Made by a program: the position numbers and the translations under genes. From contig OX578135.1 in the NCBI GenBank assembly GCA_951213105.1, forward strand, positions 166,523,989 to 166,587,988: a DNA stretch of 64,000 nucleotides, written 5' to 3'. Of this stretch, positions 11,228 through 20,160 are shown piece by piece; position 1 is the stretch's first letter, and each line of letters opens with the position of its first letter. The notes under the pieces were generated by a model. The model worked only from the letters and a program-made list of their open reading frames with translations, was not told the DNA's origin and searched no databases. The DNA comes from Amaurobius ferox (lineage: Eukaryota; Arthropoda; Arachnida; Araneae; Amaurobiidae).

Positions 11228-12195
11228 CTATTCAATTACACGTACACAATTCAAACATTTTAATTCATTACTACGTTCGGGACTCTCATGGTACATTGCT
11301 TCACATTTGAAGCAGATTTTGTCGTTATTACAATTTTTTGATATGTGTCCATACCTATTACACTTAAAGCACGTAGTTTCTCTAAGGTACTCTTTTACAT
11401 TTAAAATTGACCATTCAATGTATAACTTTTCACGTCTCATGATTTTTCGGAACGTGTTTGGATCAGATTCTAACACCCAGTTTTGGAAATTTTCATTTTT
11501 GCTTTTCATTGCAAAAATAGGTTTTAATTCCCCTTCTGCTGTCTCTTCATTTTGAGACTTTATAGTGTTCACTATTTTTTCCTAAGTAAACCTTTTACTC
11601 AAGTTATATACAATGAACCTTGAATTTCTTTTCTTCGATTTCACAACCTCCATCTGATCTCTCAGATAGCTGTATAGTCTCTTCAAACTTTGCTAAATCT
11701 TCATCATTTTCACAGGAGATTTTTATACCTCCAATTTTTTCATTTCTTACCGACTTGACTTTAACTCTTAATCGCTTTGGGTCAAGATGTTTAGCAACTT
11801 ATCCTGTGTTGCTTCGGATTTACCCTGCTTATCCTTTGGATATACCAATATCACGTGATCCAAAGTTCTTTTAGGAGTTTTACCCCTTTCCCTCGGTCTT
11901 TGCAACACTTGTGCAAAAGATGTAACTTTCATCTCGCTGATCGTTTTTAGTACTTCCTCTGTCTGTTTTTGAGCTTCTCTAAGCTATTTTGTCACTTGAA
12001 CTAATTGAACAAATAAGGATGTAACTTCACTTTTTACAACAGTTGAATCATCTTTATTCAACTTATTTTTCCTTGACCCCCAATATGTCCATTATAATCT
12101 TGAAGCTGCCCCAAGCTTCGGGGTCAACTTTCTTATCCATCCTCTCAGCTAGAGAGGCATACTCCGACTCAGCTGCATCAGCTATACTTATTTAT
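11228..12195 (-). pseudogene. LINE ORF1, Gag-like with CCHC zinc knuckles
   Basis: The minus-strand frame at 11228-11572 ends in zinc knuckles: CFKCNRYGHISKNC is a perfect CCHC knuckle and CFKCEAMYH begins a second. Upstream frames (to about 12195) continue as a charged ORF1 broken by stops; one readable stretch, AEYASLAERMDK-like, lies near 12140-12180. The protein would bind the LINE RNA. A 14-bp direct repeat (ACTTATTTATTATC) near 12187-12213 lies at its upstream side. Confidence 0.75.
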
Positions 12196-13168
12196 TATCA
12201 CTTATTTATTATCACGGCCACCGACGTTTGCCGTTCACAGAATGTTTACGGGGAATACCACGTGAAGGTGTTGGTTGGCAACTCGAGAGAACGCTGTGGA
12301 AATAAGGCACTTAGGCTATAAAGCCGCTCAAATATAAACGCTTTGACTCCCGAATATATTTTGGGATTTTGTTCAGGACCAGATAGCCAAATAACTCATA
12401 GAGGACACGTTTTCCCTTCGTCCCCCAGGAATCACAAGGAAAAAAAAGTCGACAATGCAGTGCCCGAATATACCATCTGCTATGCGACCAATTCCCCACG
12501 GTGAAGGGTAACCTTTCCGGAAACTTCAAATGAATTTTTCATTGATCCAGAGGAAGTTTAAGAATCAATTTCATGTGATGATCAACAGTGTTCTACACCT
12601 AGTGATGAATATAATGATGCTATAGCTACACCACACATTCTGACTTAAGAACTGAATAACCTTGCTAGAGATCTAGGGCTGTACAAGACTAAGGCAGAAT
12701 TACTTGTATCGAGACTTAGAGAATGAAATTCACTCCAGGAAGATGTCCGAGTGACTTCGTTTCACAGCTGTCATGAGAAATTTCTGCCTTATTTTTTTAT
12801 AAAGGAACAAAACCTTGTTTTCTGTTCTGACGTCAATGGCTTAACGACGGCTATCAAAATAGAACATGACTTTTTGCAATGACTGTTATTCATAGATTCA
12901 TCCAAAACAAGTCCCAAGGCAGTATTGCTGCATAATGGAAACCAGATTTCACCCATTCCAGTCGGAGAGTCTGTCTCTATGAAAGAAACCTACGAAATTT
13001 TGAAACATTTGTTGAACTGCCTTCAGTACAAGAAGTACAGCTGGTATATTTGTTGTGATTTGAAAGCGGTAGCTCTTCTCATGGGTCTTCAATTAGGACA
13101 TATGAAGTACAGCTTCTTTTTATGTGAGTGGGACAGTTGAGCCAAAATTTTGCACTACGTAAAAAAAA

Positions 13169-14106
13169 TCTGATGTGGGCAACACATGACTTTCCTTATA
13201 TAATGTAATGAATTTACTACTTTTACAGCAAAAAAATAGGTTTTTCTTATAGTAGATACTAATATTTTTTCCAAGATATTGAATTTTCGACAATGAGTCG
13301 TCATTTTCATTGATTTAGCATCATTTTTATCCATTTGGCGAGATTTTCATTAATTTGGCAACATTTCAAAAAAGTCGCCAAGTTGGCGACATTCCGCCAA
13401 ATTCGTCGCCAAAATCTCGCCAAGCCTTATGCACTAAGAAAAAAGTTATTCTTACAGCAGATAAATGACTATTGGCGTTCAAATACAAAAGTATTATTCA
13501 AAGTATATTTTTTCATGAATGGAACGAGCTAGATCCACGAGAATGATGTCACTCAATTTATCGCATGGTATTACATATGAAAAGTGAACATGTTTCTCAA
13601 TAGGAATTTTTTTTTTTATGTGACTTTTTCATAATTTTTTTGAAAAATGTACAATATCTCGAGAACGGTTCATGTTAGCGTTCTAAAATTTATACCAATC
13701 GTTTTCTAATGAAAAATTACATAAGAAATGTCTATTTGTGTAACTTTATTAGCGGTTTTGATTTTTTGACGATTTTTTCAAAATTTCGTTCGAAAATTTA
13801 GGGGGGTTCTGAACATTCGATTACGTATAAAAACAATAGGCTTCCAGTGTTTACAGATTGTGATTTTTGTACCAAATTTGGTTCGAATCGGTCCATTCGT
13901 TCGTCAGTTATCGTCTCCACAGACCCACTGACACACACACACACACACACACATACACACACACACACACACACACAGACATCACTTCAAAAATGTTTGA
14001 TTCGTGATCAGGGATGCTTGAAACGTGCTCTCCCGTCGAAAACTTGAATTCGAATTTTCGACCCCGTCACAATACTTTCCTTATACATTATGTATATAAG
14101 GAAAGT
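13169..14106 (+). mobile_element. Helitron-like non-autonomous element, subfamily 2
   Basis: Begins TCTGATGTGGGCAACACATG followed by ACTTTCC and ends in a hairpin made by ACTTTCCTTATAC and its inverted partner ending GGAAAGT, then an A run. It contains a (CA)n tract at about 13930-13977. It interrupts the pseudogene between its CEWDS segment and the downstream piece. The 5' TC, the short subterminal inverted repeat shared with the 3' hairpin, the microsatellite and the A/T-run target resemble Helentron-associated (HINE/DINE-1-like) elements. That class assignment is inference. Confidence 0.65.
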
Positions 14107-14803
14107 AAAAACAATGGCCTACTAGAAAAACATATGATATTGGAGAGAAGAATGTTCAAAATCCACCATTAGTAGAGGCAAAATATCCTACTACCACCCT
14201 TGCACATAAAACTTGGTTTAATGAAAAATTTTGTGAAAGCCATGGACAAGAGTGGATCAGTCTTTAAGTACTTAAAAATTCCCTGCAATCAGCGAAGCTA
14301 AACAGAAAGTGGGAATTTTCATTGGTCCACAGATCCGTAAGCTCTTAAAGGATCCAAATTTTTATAGCGTACTCCAACAAGATGAAAAAGAAGCTCGGAA
14401 TGCTTTTCGCCTTGTGTCAACGAATTTCTTAGGAAATGTGAAGTCAAAGGACTATAAGAAATTAGTGATTGACATATTGTCTGCATACAAGAAACTTGGT
14501 TGCACTATGTCTCTAAAAATGCATTTCCTGCAGTATCATTTGGACTTTTTCTCTGAAAATTGTGGCCAGGTTAGCGATGTGCACGGTGAGCGTTTTCACC
14601 AGGACATTGCGAAATGGAGAAAAGATACCAGGGAAACTGGTTCATCACAATGTTGGCTGACTACTGTTGGACAATTTTCAATGGTAACTCTGAGAAAATG
14701 CATAAGCGACAATCCAAGCGATCCCGTAACATGGAGTAAACAGGTACATGCGTTTGTTGACACATTGTTTGATATTAAAAACATTAAGTTACAAATATCT
14801 TAG

Positions 14804-15064
14804 GAATGGGAGCCAATTTCAAATTTTCATTGTCATATTCATGTTCAGCAACCCAAAATTAGTAATAAATGGCTAATTTAATCTCAGAGAAGAAAAAAAC
14901 ATCGAAATGTGTTGTCCTGTATAATTAATCATGGCATAATCATAATAGTACATTTACGTATACAATGTGGCATGCTGGCAAATATAAAATGATATTTAAA
15001 TAAGTTATCAAGTACTGGACTCATGAAATCGAGTAGCATATTGTAATTTCCCCATGTCAACATC
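14804..15064. other. Short unannotated spacer
   Basis: AT-rich DNA between the last recognisable codons of the broken gene and the left target duplication (AACATC, 15059-15064) of the Polinton-like element. Nothing else recognised. Confidence 0.5.
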
Positions 15065-15104
15065 AGTAGTTATAAATTGGGGGTTCACCGGCAGATCGGG
15101 GAGG

Positions 15105-15300
15105 CGCAGCAGGAGGAGGGTCCCTCTTTGAGAGGATCCTCTTTGGGAGGATGCCTCTTTGGAGTGTCTTCCCTCTTTTGAGTGGACCCTCCTTGGAGGG
15201 TCTTTAGACCCCCAGGAGGGAGGATGCCTCTCTTGAGAGGATTCTCTTTGGGAGGATGCCCCCCTCCCCTCTTTTGAGAGGAAGTTTGGTGAGGCGCAGC
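15105..15300. repeat. Purine/pyrimidine-biased minisatellite in the outer left TIR
   Basis: Short variants of CCTCTTTGGGAGGAT and CCTCTTTTGAGAGG are repeated with alternating strand bias, giving many potential small hairpins. The mirror copy is at 27590-27745. It lies within 40 bp of the element end. A role in end recognition or replication is inference only. Confidence 0.6.
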
Positions 15301-15663
15301 ACCGGATGCCTCTTTCCTAGTATTGCGAAAGAGGCCAAGAGGGCAATTGCGAAGTCTTTCACAGAGGCATGATGACTCATACGGAGTGAGTTTCACTCGG
15401 AGTCTTGAGAGGGAATGTCACAATCGCTGACTGACCTGAGGAAGAGGTTTCAAGGGATTTCACAATCGATGACTGAGCATCACACAATCTGGAAATGACG
15501 TGTCGACCTTTGACAAGAACACACGTCCTCCCTCTCTGCTGTCTGGGAACAAAGTGAAAGATCTTATCAGCGTGACGTAGTTAAAGCGCCCTCTGGCGAA
15601 TTTTGATGAAGTGCTGCCATCTATCGGCATTTTTTTCCCCAAAAGAATTTAATGTTTCACTGG

Positions 15664-15752
15664 TCAGGAGCTGGATTCGAACTTGGGCCCAGCCGATTAC
15701 AAGCCGAGCGTCTTACCGCTGTGCCAAAGCACCCGTGCTTTATAGGAAGTTA
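15664..15752 (-). promoter_or_regulatory. tRNA-like Pol III box A/box B unit, left TIR
   Basis: On the minus strand (outward-facing) the order is TGGCACAGCGG, a perfect match to the box A consensus TRGCNNAGYNGG, then CTTGTAA (a Thr-TGT-like anticodon loop), then AGTTCGAATCC, close to box B. The acceptor and anticodon stems do not pair properly, so a working tRNA is not supported. The equivalent unit in the right TIR is at 27103-27185. Confidence 0.6.
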
Positions 15753-15884
15753 TCTTCGAAGTGTACCTTATCAGCGGAAGCTAGATTATTTTTCAAAGTT
15801 CATTCGAATCGCTCGGTGAATAGTGAGGTGTTTTAAAACAGAATGCTACGGAGTGAATATAAATCTGTGTATTATAACATTATG

Positions 15885-16400
15885 ATTTTTTTTAAAACAA
15901 ATGTATACACAAACTTTAAAAACATGAATGTAATAATTAGCTAAAATTGTATTCAGTGGATTTTTTTTTTTTTTTAAATAAATCTAACTATCAATACGAT
16001 TTTTATAATAATAACGAAATGATTTCGAATGTTTAAAAACAAATTGATTACGGATTTTCAATGAACACACAAATTGTGTTCAGTGAATACCATTCGACCA
16101 TTCTAAGTGTTGTGTATCTAAAAACAAATGTATACACAAACTTTAAAAACACGAATGTAATAATTAGCTAAAATTGTGTTCAGTGGATTTTTTTTTTTTT
16201 TTAAATAAATCTAACTATCAATACGATTTTTATAATAATAACGAAATGATTTCGAATGTTTAAAAACAAATTGATTACGGATTTCCAATGAACACACAAA
16301 TTGTGTTCAATGAATACGATTCGACCATTTTAAGTGTTGTGTATCTAAAAACAAATGTATACACAAACTTTAAAAACATGAATGTAATACATAGCTGAAA
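15885..16400. repeat. Tandem units of about 236 bp in the left TIR
   Basis: Each unit contains TCTAAAAACAAATGTATACA, AATTAGCTAAAATTG, a T(12+) run, TCTAACTATCAATACG and ATTGATTACGGATTT. About two full units are here, with a degenerate further unit inward. The right TIR carries about three. Confidence 0.75.
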
Positions 16401-17407
16401 TTATGTTTTGTGAACAGGATTCGACCATTCTAAGTGTGTGTGTGTGATTTTTGAAAAATAAATCTAAAAGTATATAAAAATAATAATGAAAATTAGAACT
16501 CACAGAACGACCTCTTCACTACCCGCTGGGCAAACTCCAAATGAGTGAGACACTCTCATTACGCTATTAAAAATTAGGTCTTATCTATAATGACATCAAC
16601 AGTATAAGGTGTTGCCACCTATTTTTTCTAATAATATATTTTTAATAGTTGGATACTTCAACGGTCTGATTTGCTACACGTAATCTAAAACACATCACTT
16701 TAATGATATTGTGCATTGAATATGATTTGACCCTTTTCACATTGTAATTTTTACTACCATTATAGAACTTAGAAGTGAGTGTACATTATTTTTCCCTGAC
16801 ACAAACACTTTTAAAATCTATTGCAAGTTTGACTTAAAGCCTTTTTTAAAAATAAATCTAACAACGTATATGACTATTATAATAACGAAATGATTTCAAA
16901 TGTTTAAAAATATAATAGATTATGGATGAACACACAAAAATTGTGTTCAGTGGACACACAAATTGTGTTACATGAATAGCATTCAACCCTTTGTGTGTTG
17001 TGTATCTAAAAATTAATGTATTACTACATTGTACTTAGGCATTTTCAAAAATGGTGCGACAAGCTACTCACTCCACACAATCTGAAAAGAAAGTTTCCAC
17101 TAGAAAATACATCTTATTTCGAACTGTTACATATATACTAATATTTAATCACTAATATTTAATTAACTGCATTAAATAATACACATAATTAGTTAAAATT
17201 GCAATGACGACCCAAAGATTGAGAATATATGTAAATAAAACACATCAGAGAAGTAGATATGAATTATGTTCGAAAATAAAACTATTCAAATTCTAGCCAT
17301 TTCTAGAAGGTCATCGAATGTTCCAGCTTATCGGAAATCATGTGCTTCTGACTTTTCGGAGGACGCTGTTTGTTTAGCACAAAGCAAAGGTCCCCTCGGA
17401 AAAGTGT

Positions 17408-17442
17408 ATAAAATGCGGTCCCTATCGAGCTATGGTCATCTG
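17408..17442 (+). promoter_or_regulatory. TATA promoter just inside the left TIR
   Basis: TATAAAA at 17408-17414, with a possible initiator (GTCATCT, A at about 17438) 30 bp downstream, the usual spacing for an arthropod Pol II core promoter. The first ATG downstream (17502) opens a small exon with a consensus donor. This promoter therefore most likely drives the rightward transcript. Confidence 0.6.
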
Positions 17443-17501
17443 CTCTTTTTTCAGCCAGTGCTTTTGCTTTTGAATTAAATACGATAACGAGATTATTTAC
17501 G

Positions 17502-17706
17502 ATGTCTTCCTCCCGTGCATTTGAAGTAAGTAAAATTTTGATTTTCATTATTTTATGATTTATTATATATGACTTAACGATTAGCACTTGAATTTTATAT
17601 TAATTATTTTTTTTTTATGGATTTTCAGTTCGACTTCGGCATCCCAGTTGAGGAGATGGATTTAATTTGTGCAAACAATCCCACGACCAAAGACGATATA
17701 AATCAG
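17502..17706 (+). CDS. Two small 5' exons (alternative leader of the polymerase gene?)
   Basis: Exon 1 (17502-17525) reads ATGTCTTCCTCC..., encodes MSSSRAFE and ends at GAA followed by the donor GTAAGT. Intron 17526-17628 ends in a pyrimidine tract plus TTTTCAG. Exon 2 (17629-17706) encodes 26 residues beginning FDFGIPVEEMDLICANN and ends CAG followed by the donor GTGAGT. All junctions are phase 0. The next good phase-0 acceptor in frame is at 20355/20356, which would join these exons to the zinc-finger/polymerase gene and place the AlkB gene inside a 2.6 kb intron. An acceptor-like site at 17998 would instead give an immediate stop. The exons are convincing by splice signals, but the joining is inference. 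Confidence 0.55.
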
Positions 17707-18167
17707 GTGAGTTATTTTAATAATTTTTTTAATTGAAAAATGTATTTGTTTTAATTTTACGCATTTGTGAAAATACTGTTCAATACAGTTTGAAATTAAA
17801 CACAACAATTGAATTAAACCTTGAAAAATATAAACATTTACGCTCCATCTGAGCGAAGCCACCGCTGACTTTATTAAAACATTTACTAGGACCCACACAT
17901 ATTTTTTAATGTTTCACATATTGAACCATTCAGTTTAATTGTACTTTGAAAAATATGAAGCTATTTCCATCGGAGTGGAATCATTTTTTTTTTTTTAGTG
18001 ATAGATTTGTGTAGACTTCCAAAAATTATATCTTTCAACTATAATTTTTTTATATCAACATTTTAGTATGTGGTTTTAATAACACTTTTAAATTTAAATA
18101 AATAATGAGTTTAACACATAACTTAAAATAAAACTAAGAATGAAGCAACGTTTAAAGAAAAAACATT

Positions 18168-18173
18168 TTTAAT
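18168..18173 (-). terminator. Variant poly(A) signal of the AlkB-PC4 gene
   Basis: ATTAAA on the minus strand, about 45 nt past the stop codon at 18218. This is the only close match to a polyadenylation signal in the first 100 nt downstream. Confidence 0.4.
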
Positions 18174-18217
18174 AATACATAGATTTTTACAAAAGTAATA
18201 TTCTACTAACTTGTATT

Positions 18218-19720
18218 TCACATATGGAACAGCGCAATCATCGCTGTATAATAGTCCTTTACGGTGAGACTTTTAAAAAATTCAGGTGAAACATTGTTTT
18301 CATTTGTTTCACAAAACTCTCGAGCAATTTCTTGAATGTTTATCATTAAAAGTTCGTGATAGACTAGTTCATAATCCACAAATTGCATATGAGTGGATAG
18401 CGTACAGCACTTGTGTTTCAAATCGGTACACCCGTGACTTTTGCATGTTTCGCGTTGATATAATTTATACAACTCTGCACATAAATTTTTATGTACACAT
18501 TGCATTAAAGTACGTTTTAATTCATAGGGTGGCAAAGTCGGTAGTGCTTCGACAGGTTTTTGATACTTCACAATACAATTGGGTAGGATATTTGTCAGTA
18601 ACTGATCCAAAACACATTTAGTAACATCTTGACTAATGTACTGAAGAGTATGAAAATTATCCTGATTTAATAAGATTAATTTCTTTTTGAACTGTCCAGT
18701 GCAAGGTGGTAATTGTTGTAAATATAGATTGCTTTCACACACACAAACTAAGAGTTCGTTATTAATTGTGAAAGATGAATTTTCACTGTCCATATTTGAA
18801 ATGCGTTTTAAAAATACACTCCACGTATTAGGCGTGAGTGTTACTCCATGAGGGGTAGGCACGATAACATCAGAAGCATTCATCCTGTAGACACGAAAGT
18901 GTACTTTCACATTTCCTCGAAAATGTTGCACGGTAACGTAAATGTTACAGCCCAAATGGTAACGGAACTTTTCAGATGAGGATAATTCTATCGAAACCGA
19001 TCCACTTTGAGAAGTAGCATAGTTCAGAGCCGACGACACCAAATCACTTTGCGAATCTGTAGTAGGTATAGATGGAGTATGCATATGGCTCCAATCGATT
19101 TCAGGTATAGGCGAAAGCGCTGCAGGCGGGACATACATTGGAAACTCGCACTTGCGTTTCTGTACAGGCGTTTTAGGTAGAATTTTTCTAAATGTTAGAC
19201 TTATTCTAGCTTCTGAGACTTCGGGTTCCGCAGCAATTCCGTGAGAATAGAATTTGTTGGTTGGCACATGCATCGCATAAAGCGATCCGTGTTGGAGAGG
19301 AATACTTAGAGGAGATTGTCCTTTTCTTTCGAAAATGATAGATCTCGTAGCACCGAAACTGAGAGTCGCTATAGGTGTTTTAGAGCATAGGGAGGATTCA
19401 TTGTCCTTGTGTTGTCCTATTTTAGCATGTCCATCCACATAGTGGTTTACTAACACAAAATTGTAGCTGTATCCCATATGTTCTTCCACACGTGATTTTA
19501 TCTCCGATAAGAGAGGTGTCCATCCCTCAGAGCTGTTTCCACCGTCTCCAAATGCATATACTTTTTGAGCTGGTTGGTATGGATGACCATGCACCACCCC
19601 TTGTGATTGTTGAAAGGGCAGACTTTTCAACTCTTGAAAAATTAAATCGGCTACATTTACCGAATAAAATTCGCGAACGTATTCTACATTCAACTTCTCG
19701 CGTTTAAAAAAGATAGACAT
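18218..19720 (-). CDS. AlkB-like dioxygenase fused to a PC4-like ssDNA-binding domain
   Basis: 500 residues, intronless and uninterrupted. Residues about 15-180 are an AlkB/ALKBH2-3-type fold: NHYVDGHAKIGQHKDNES has the H-x-D iron ligands (H104, D106), H160 in FYSHGI is the distal ligand, and R172 and R178 in ARISLTFRK match the family R-x5-R that binds 2-oxoglutarate. The family removes alkyl lesions such as 1-methyladenine from DNA or RNA. Residues about 250-308 (KFRYHLGCNIYVTVQHFRGN ... HGVTLTPNTW) resemble the PC4/p15 single-strand-DNA-binding domain. Residues 310-500 are unassigned, with a Cys/His cluster near 430 (CKSHGCTDLKHKCC). The gene is divergent from the polymerase gene across a 440-bp repeat-rich spacer. 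A likely role is repair or protection of single strands exposed by strand-displacement replication; this is inference. Confidence 0.8.
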   Translation of the reverse strand: MSIFFKREKLNVEYVREFYSVNVADLIFQELKSLPFQQSQGVVHGHPYQPAQKVYAFGDGGNSSEGWTPLLSEIKSRVEEHMGYSYNFVLVNHYVDGHAKIGQHKDNESSLCSKTPIATLSFGATRSIIFERKGQSPLSIPLQHGSLYAMHVPTNKFYSHGIAAEPEVSEARISLTFRKILPKTPVQKRKCEFPMYVPPAALSPIPEIDWSHMHTPSIPTTDSQSDLVSSALNYATSQSGSVSIELSSSEKFRYHLGCNIYVTVQHFRGNVKVHFRVYRMNASDVIVPTPHGVTLTPNTWSVFLKRISNMDSENSSFTINNELLVCVCESNLYLQQLPPCTGQFKKKLILLNQDNFHTLQYISQDVTKCVLDQLLTNILPNCIVKYQKPVEALPTLPPYELKRTLMQCVHKNLCAELYKLYQRETCKSHGCTDLKHKCCTLSTHMQFVDYELVYHELLMINIQEIAREFCETNENNVSPEFFKSLTVKDYYTAMIALFHM

Positions 19721-19775
19721 TTTTAAAAATAAGCAAGGACAACCTTCTAGGAGAACAAACGTTGAACGAATGAAC

Positions 19776-20045
19776 TCTTATCTAAATAATATTCCTTATC
19801 GTAACATGTCACGTGATATTTCTTATCGTATCACATGACACATCATATCTGTAAATCACATGATATTTCTTATCGCATCAGGCGATGTATCACATGGTAT
19901 TCCTTATCGCATCGTGTCACATGATATTCCTTATCGCATCATGTCACATGATATTCCTTATCGTATCACGTGATGTATAACGTGACATCTTGTTAGCGAA
20001 TCACAAGGTTCCACGTATGGAATCACGTGACAAACCAGATAAGGT
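19776..20045. promoter_or_regulatory. Iteron-like array between divergent genes
   Basis: CTTATCG starts at 19795, 19822, 19869, 19903, 19930 and 19958 (spacings 27, 47, 34, 27, 28), usually preceded by CACATGATATTC or CACGTGATATTT. The units combine an E-box-like CACATG/CACGTG with a GATA-type core (CTTATC). Several words are palindromic (ATCACGTGAT). The array lies between the start of the AlkB-PC4 gene and the first polymerase exon at 20161. It may be a shared bidirectional promoter, a binding site for the element's own zinc fingers, or a replication control region. Confidence 0.7.
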
Positions 20046-20160
20046 TTCCGCCCACTATACATGCTACGGGGAGCTCACTTTGACTCGAGACTTGCGCTAG
20101 GAAAGACGTCCTTTTAATTTGCTCCTCTCTATTAAAATATCGACAAACGAATTTACCACA

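Larger units (their letters stand above)
6091..12426 (-). mobile_element. Near full-length non-LTR retrotransposon (LINE, R1/I-like)
   Basis: The words AGGAATCACAACGAAA (6075-6090) and AGGAATCACAAGGAAA (12427-12442) flank the block: a 16-bp target duplication with one mismatch, and the host pseudogene continues across it. Reading on the minus strand the order is 5' end, ORF1 with CCHC zinc knuckles, endonuclease, reverse transcriptase, RNase H, 3' region. Subtracting the mariner (7051-7978) and the SINE plus its duplicated target leaves roughly 5 kb, a plausible full length. All ORFs carry stops or frameshifts, so it is dead. Gag knuckles plus APE-type endonuclease, RT and RNase H place it in the I/R1/LOA group of clades; finer placement needs phylogeny. 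Confidence 0.8.
5765..14803 (+). pseudogene. Broken arthropod multi-copy gene (GERFHQDI family), in three pieces
   Basis: Three plus-strand pieces fit in order to one protein family that I recognise from many arthropod genomes as an uncharacterised, often multicopy protein. Piece 1 (5765-6090) has the N-terminus (MPRKCVN, FCYICAEVTF, YHLYFGCNIGDQDKPW, then MIWREQSNHVNDCYFCM). Piece 2 (12427-13168) carries NIPSAMRP, a KTKAELL..RLREW segment, AVLLHNGNQISPIPVGESV and FFLCEWDS. Piece 3 (14107-14803) has GPQIRKLLKDPNF, SLKMHFLQYHLDFF and HGERFHQDIAKW. A LINE separates pieces 1 and 2 and a Helitron-like element separates pieces 2 and 3. In-frame stops and frameshifts within pieces 2 and 3 show it was also decaying by point mutation. 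Function is unknown; it may itself belong to a mobile element. Confidence 0.75.
15065..17137 (+). repeat. Left terminal inverted repeat of the Polinton-like element
   Basis: About 2.07 kb, inverted relative to 25463-27783. From outside in: a G/C-rich minisatellite (15105-15300), a tRNA-like unit, two to three copies of a unit of about 236 bp, then single-copy TIR ending near GAACTGTTACATA. Substitutions and indels separate the two TIRs, so recent gene conversion between them is unlikely. Confidence 0.88.

Noticed and set aside
15664..15752. Functional tRNA-Thr gene in the TIRs
   Set aside because: Acceptor and anticodon stems do not pair; only the internal promoter words are kept.
17303..17587. 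94-codon minus-strand frame at the left inner TIR edge
   Set aside because: It runs antisense through the TATA promoter and the spliced leader exon and has no domain.
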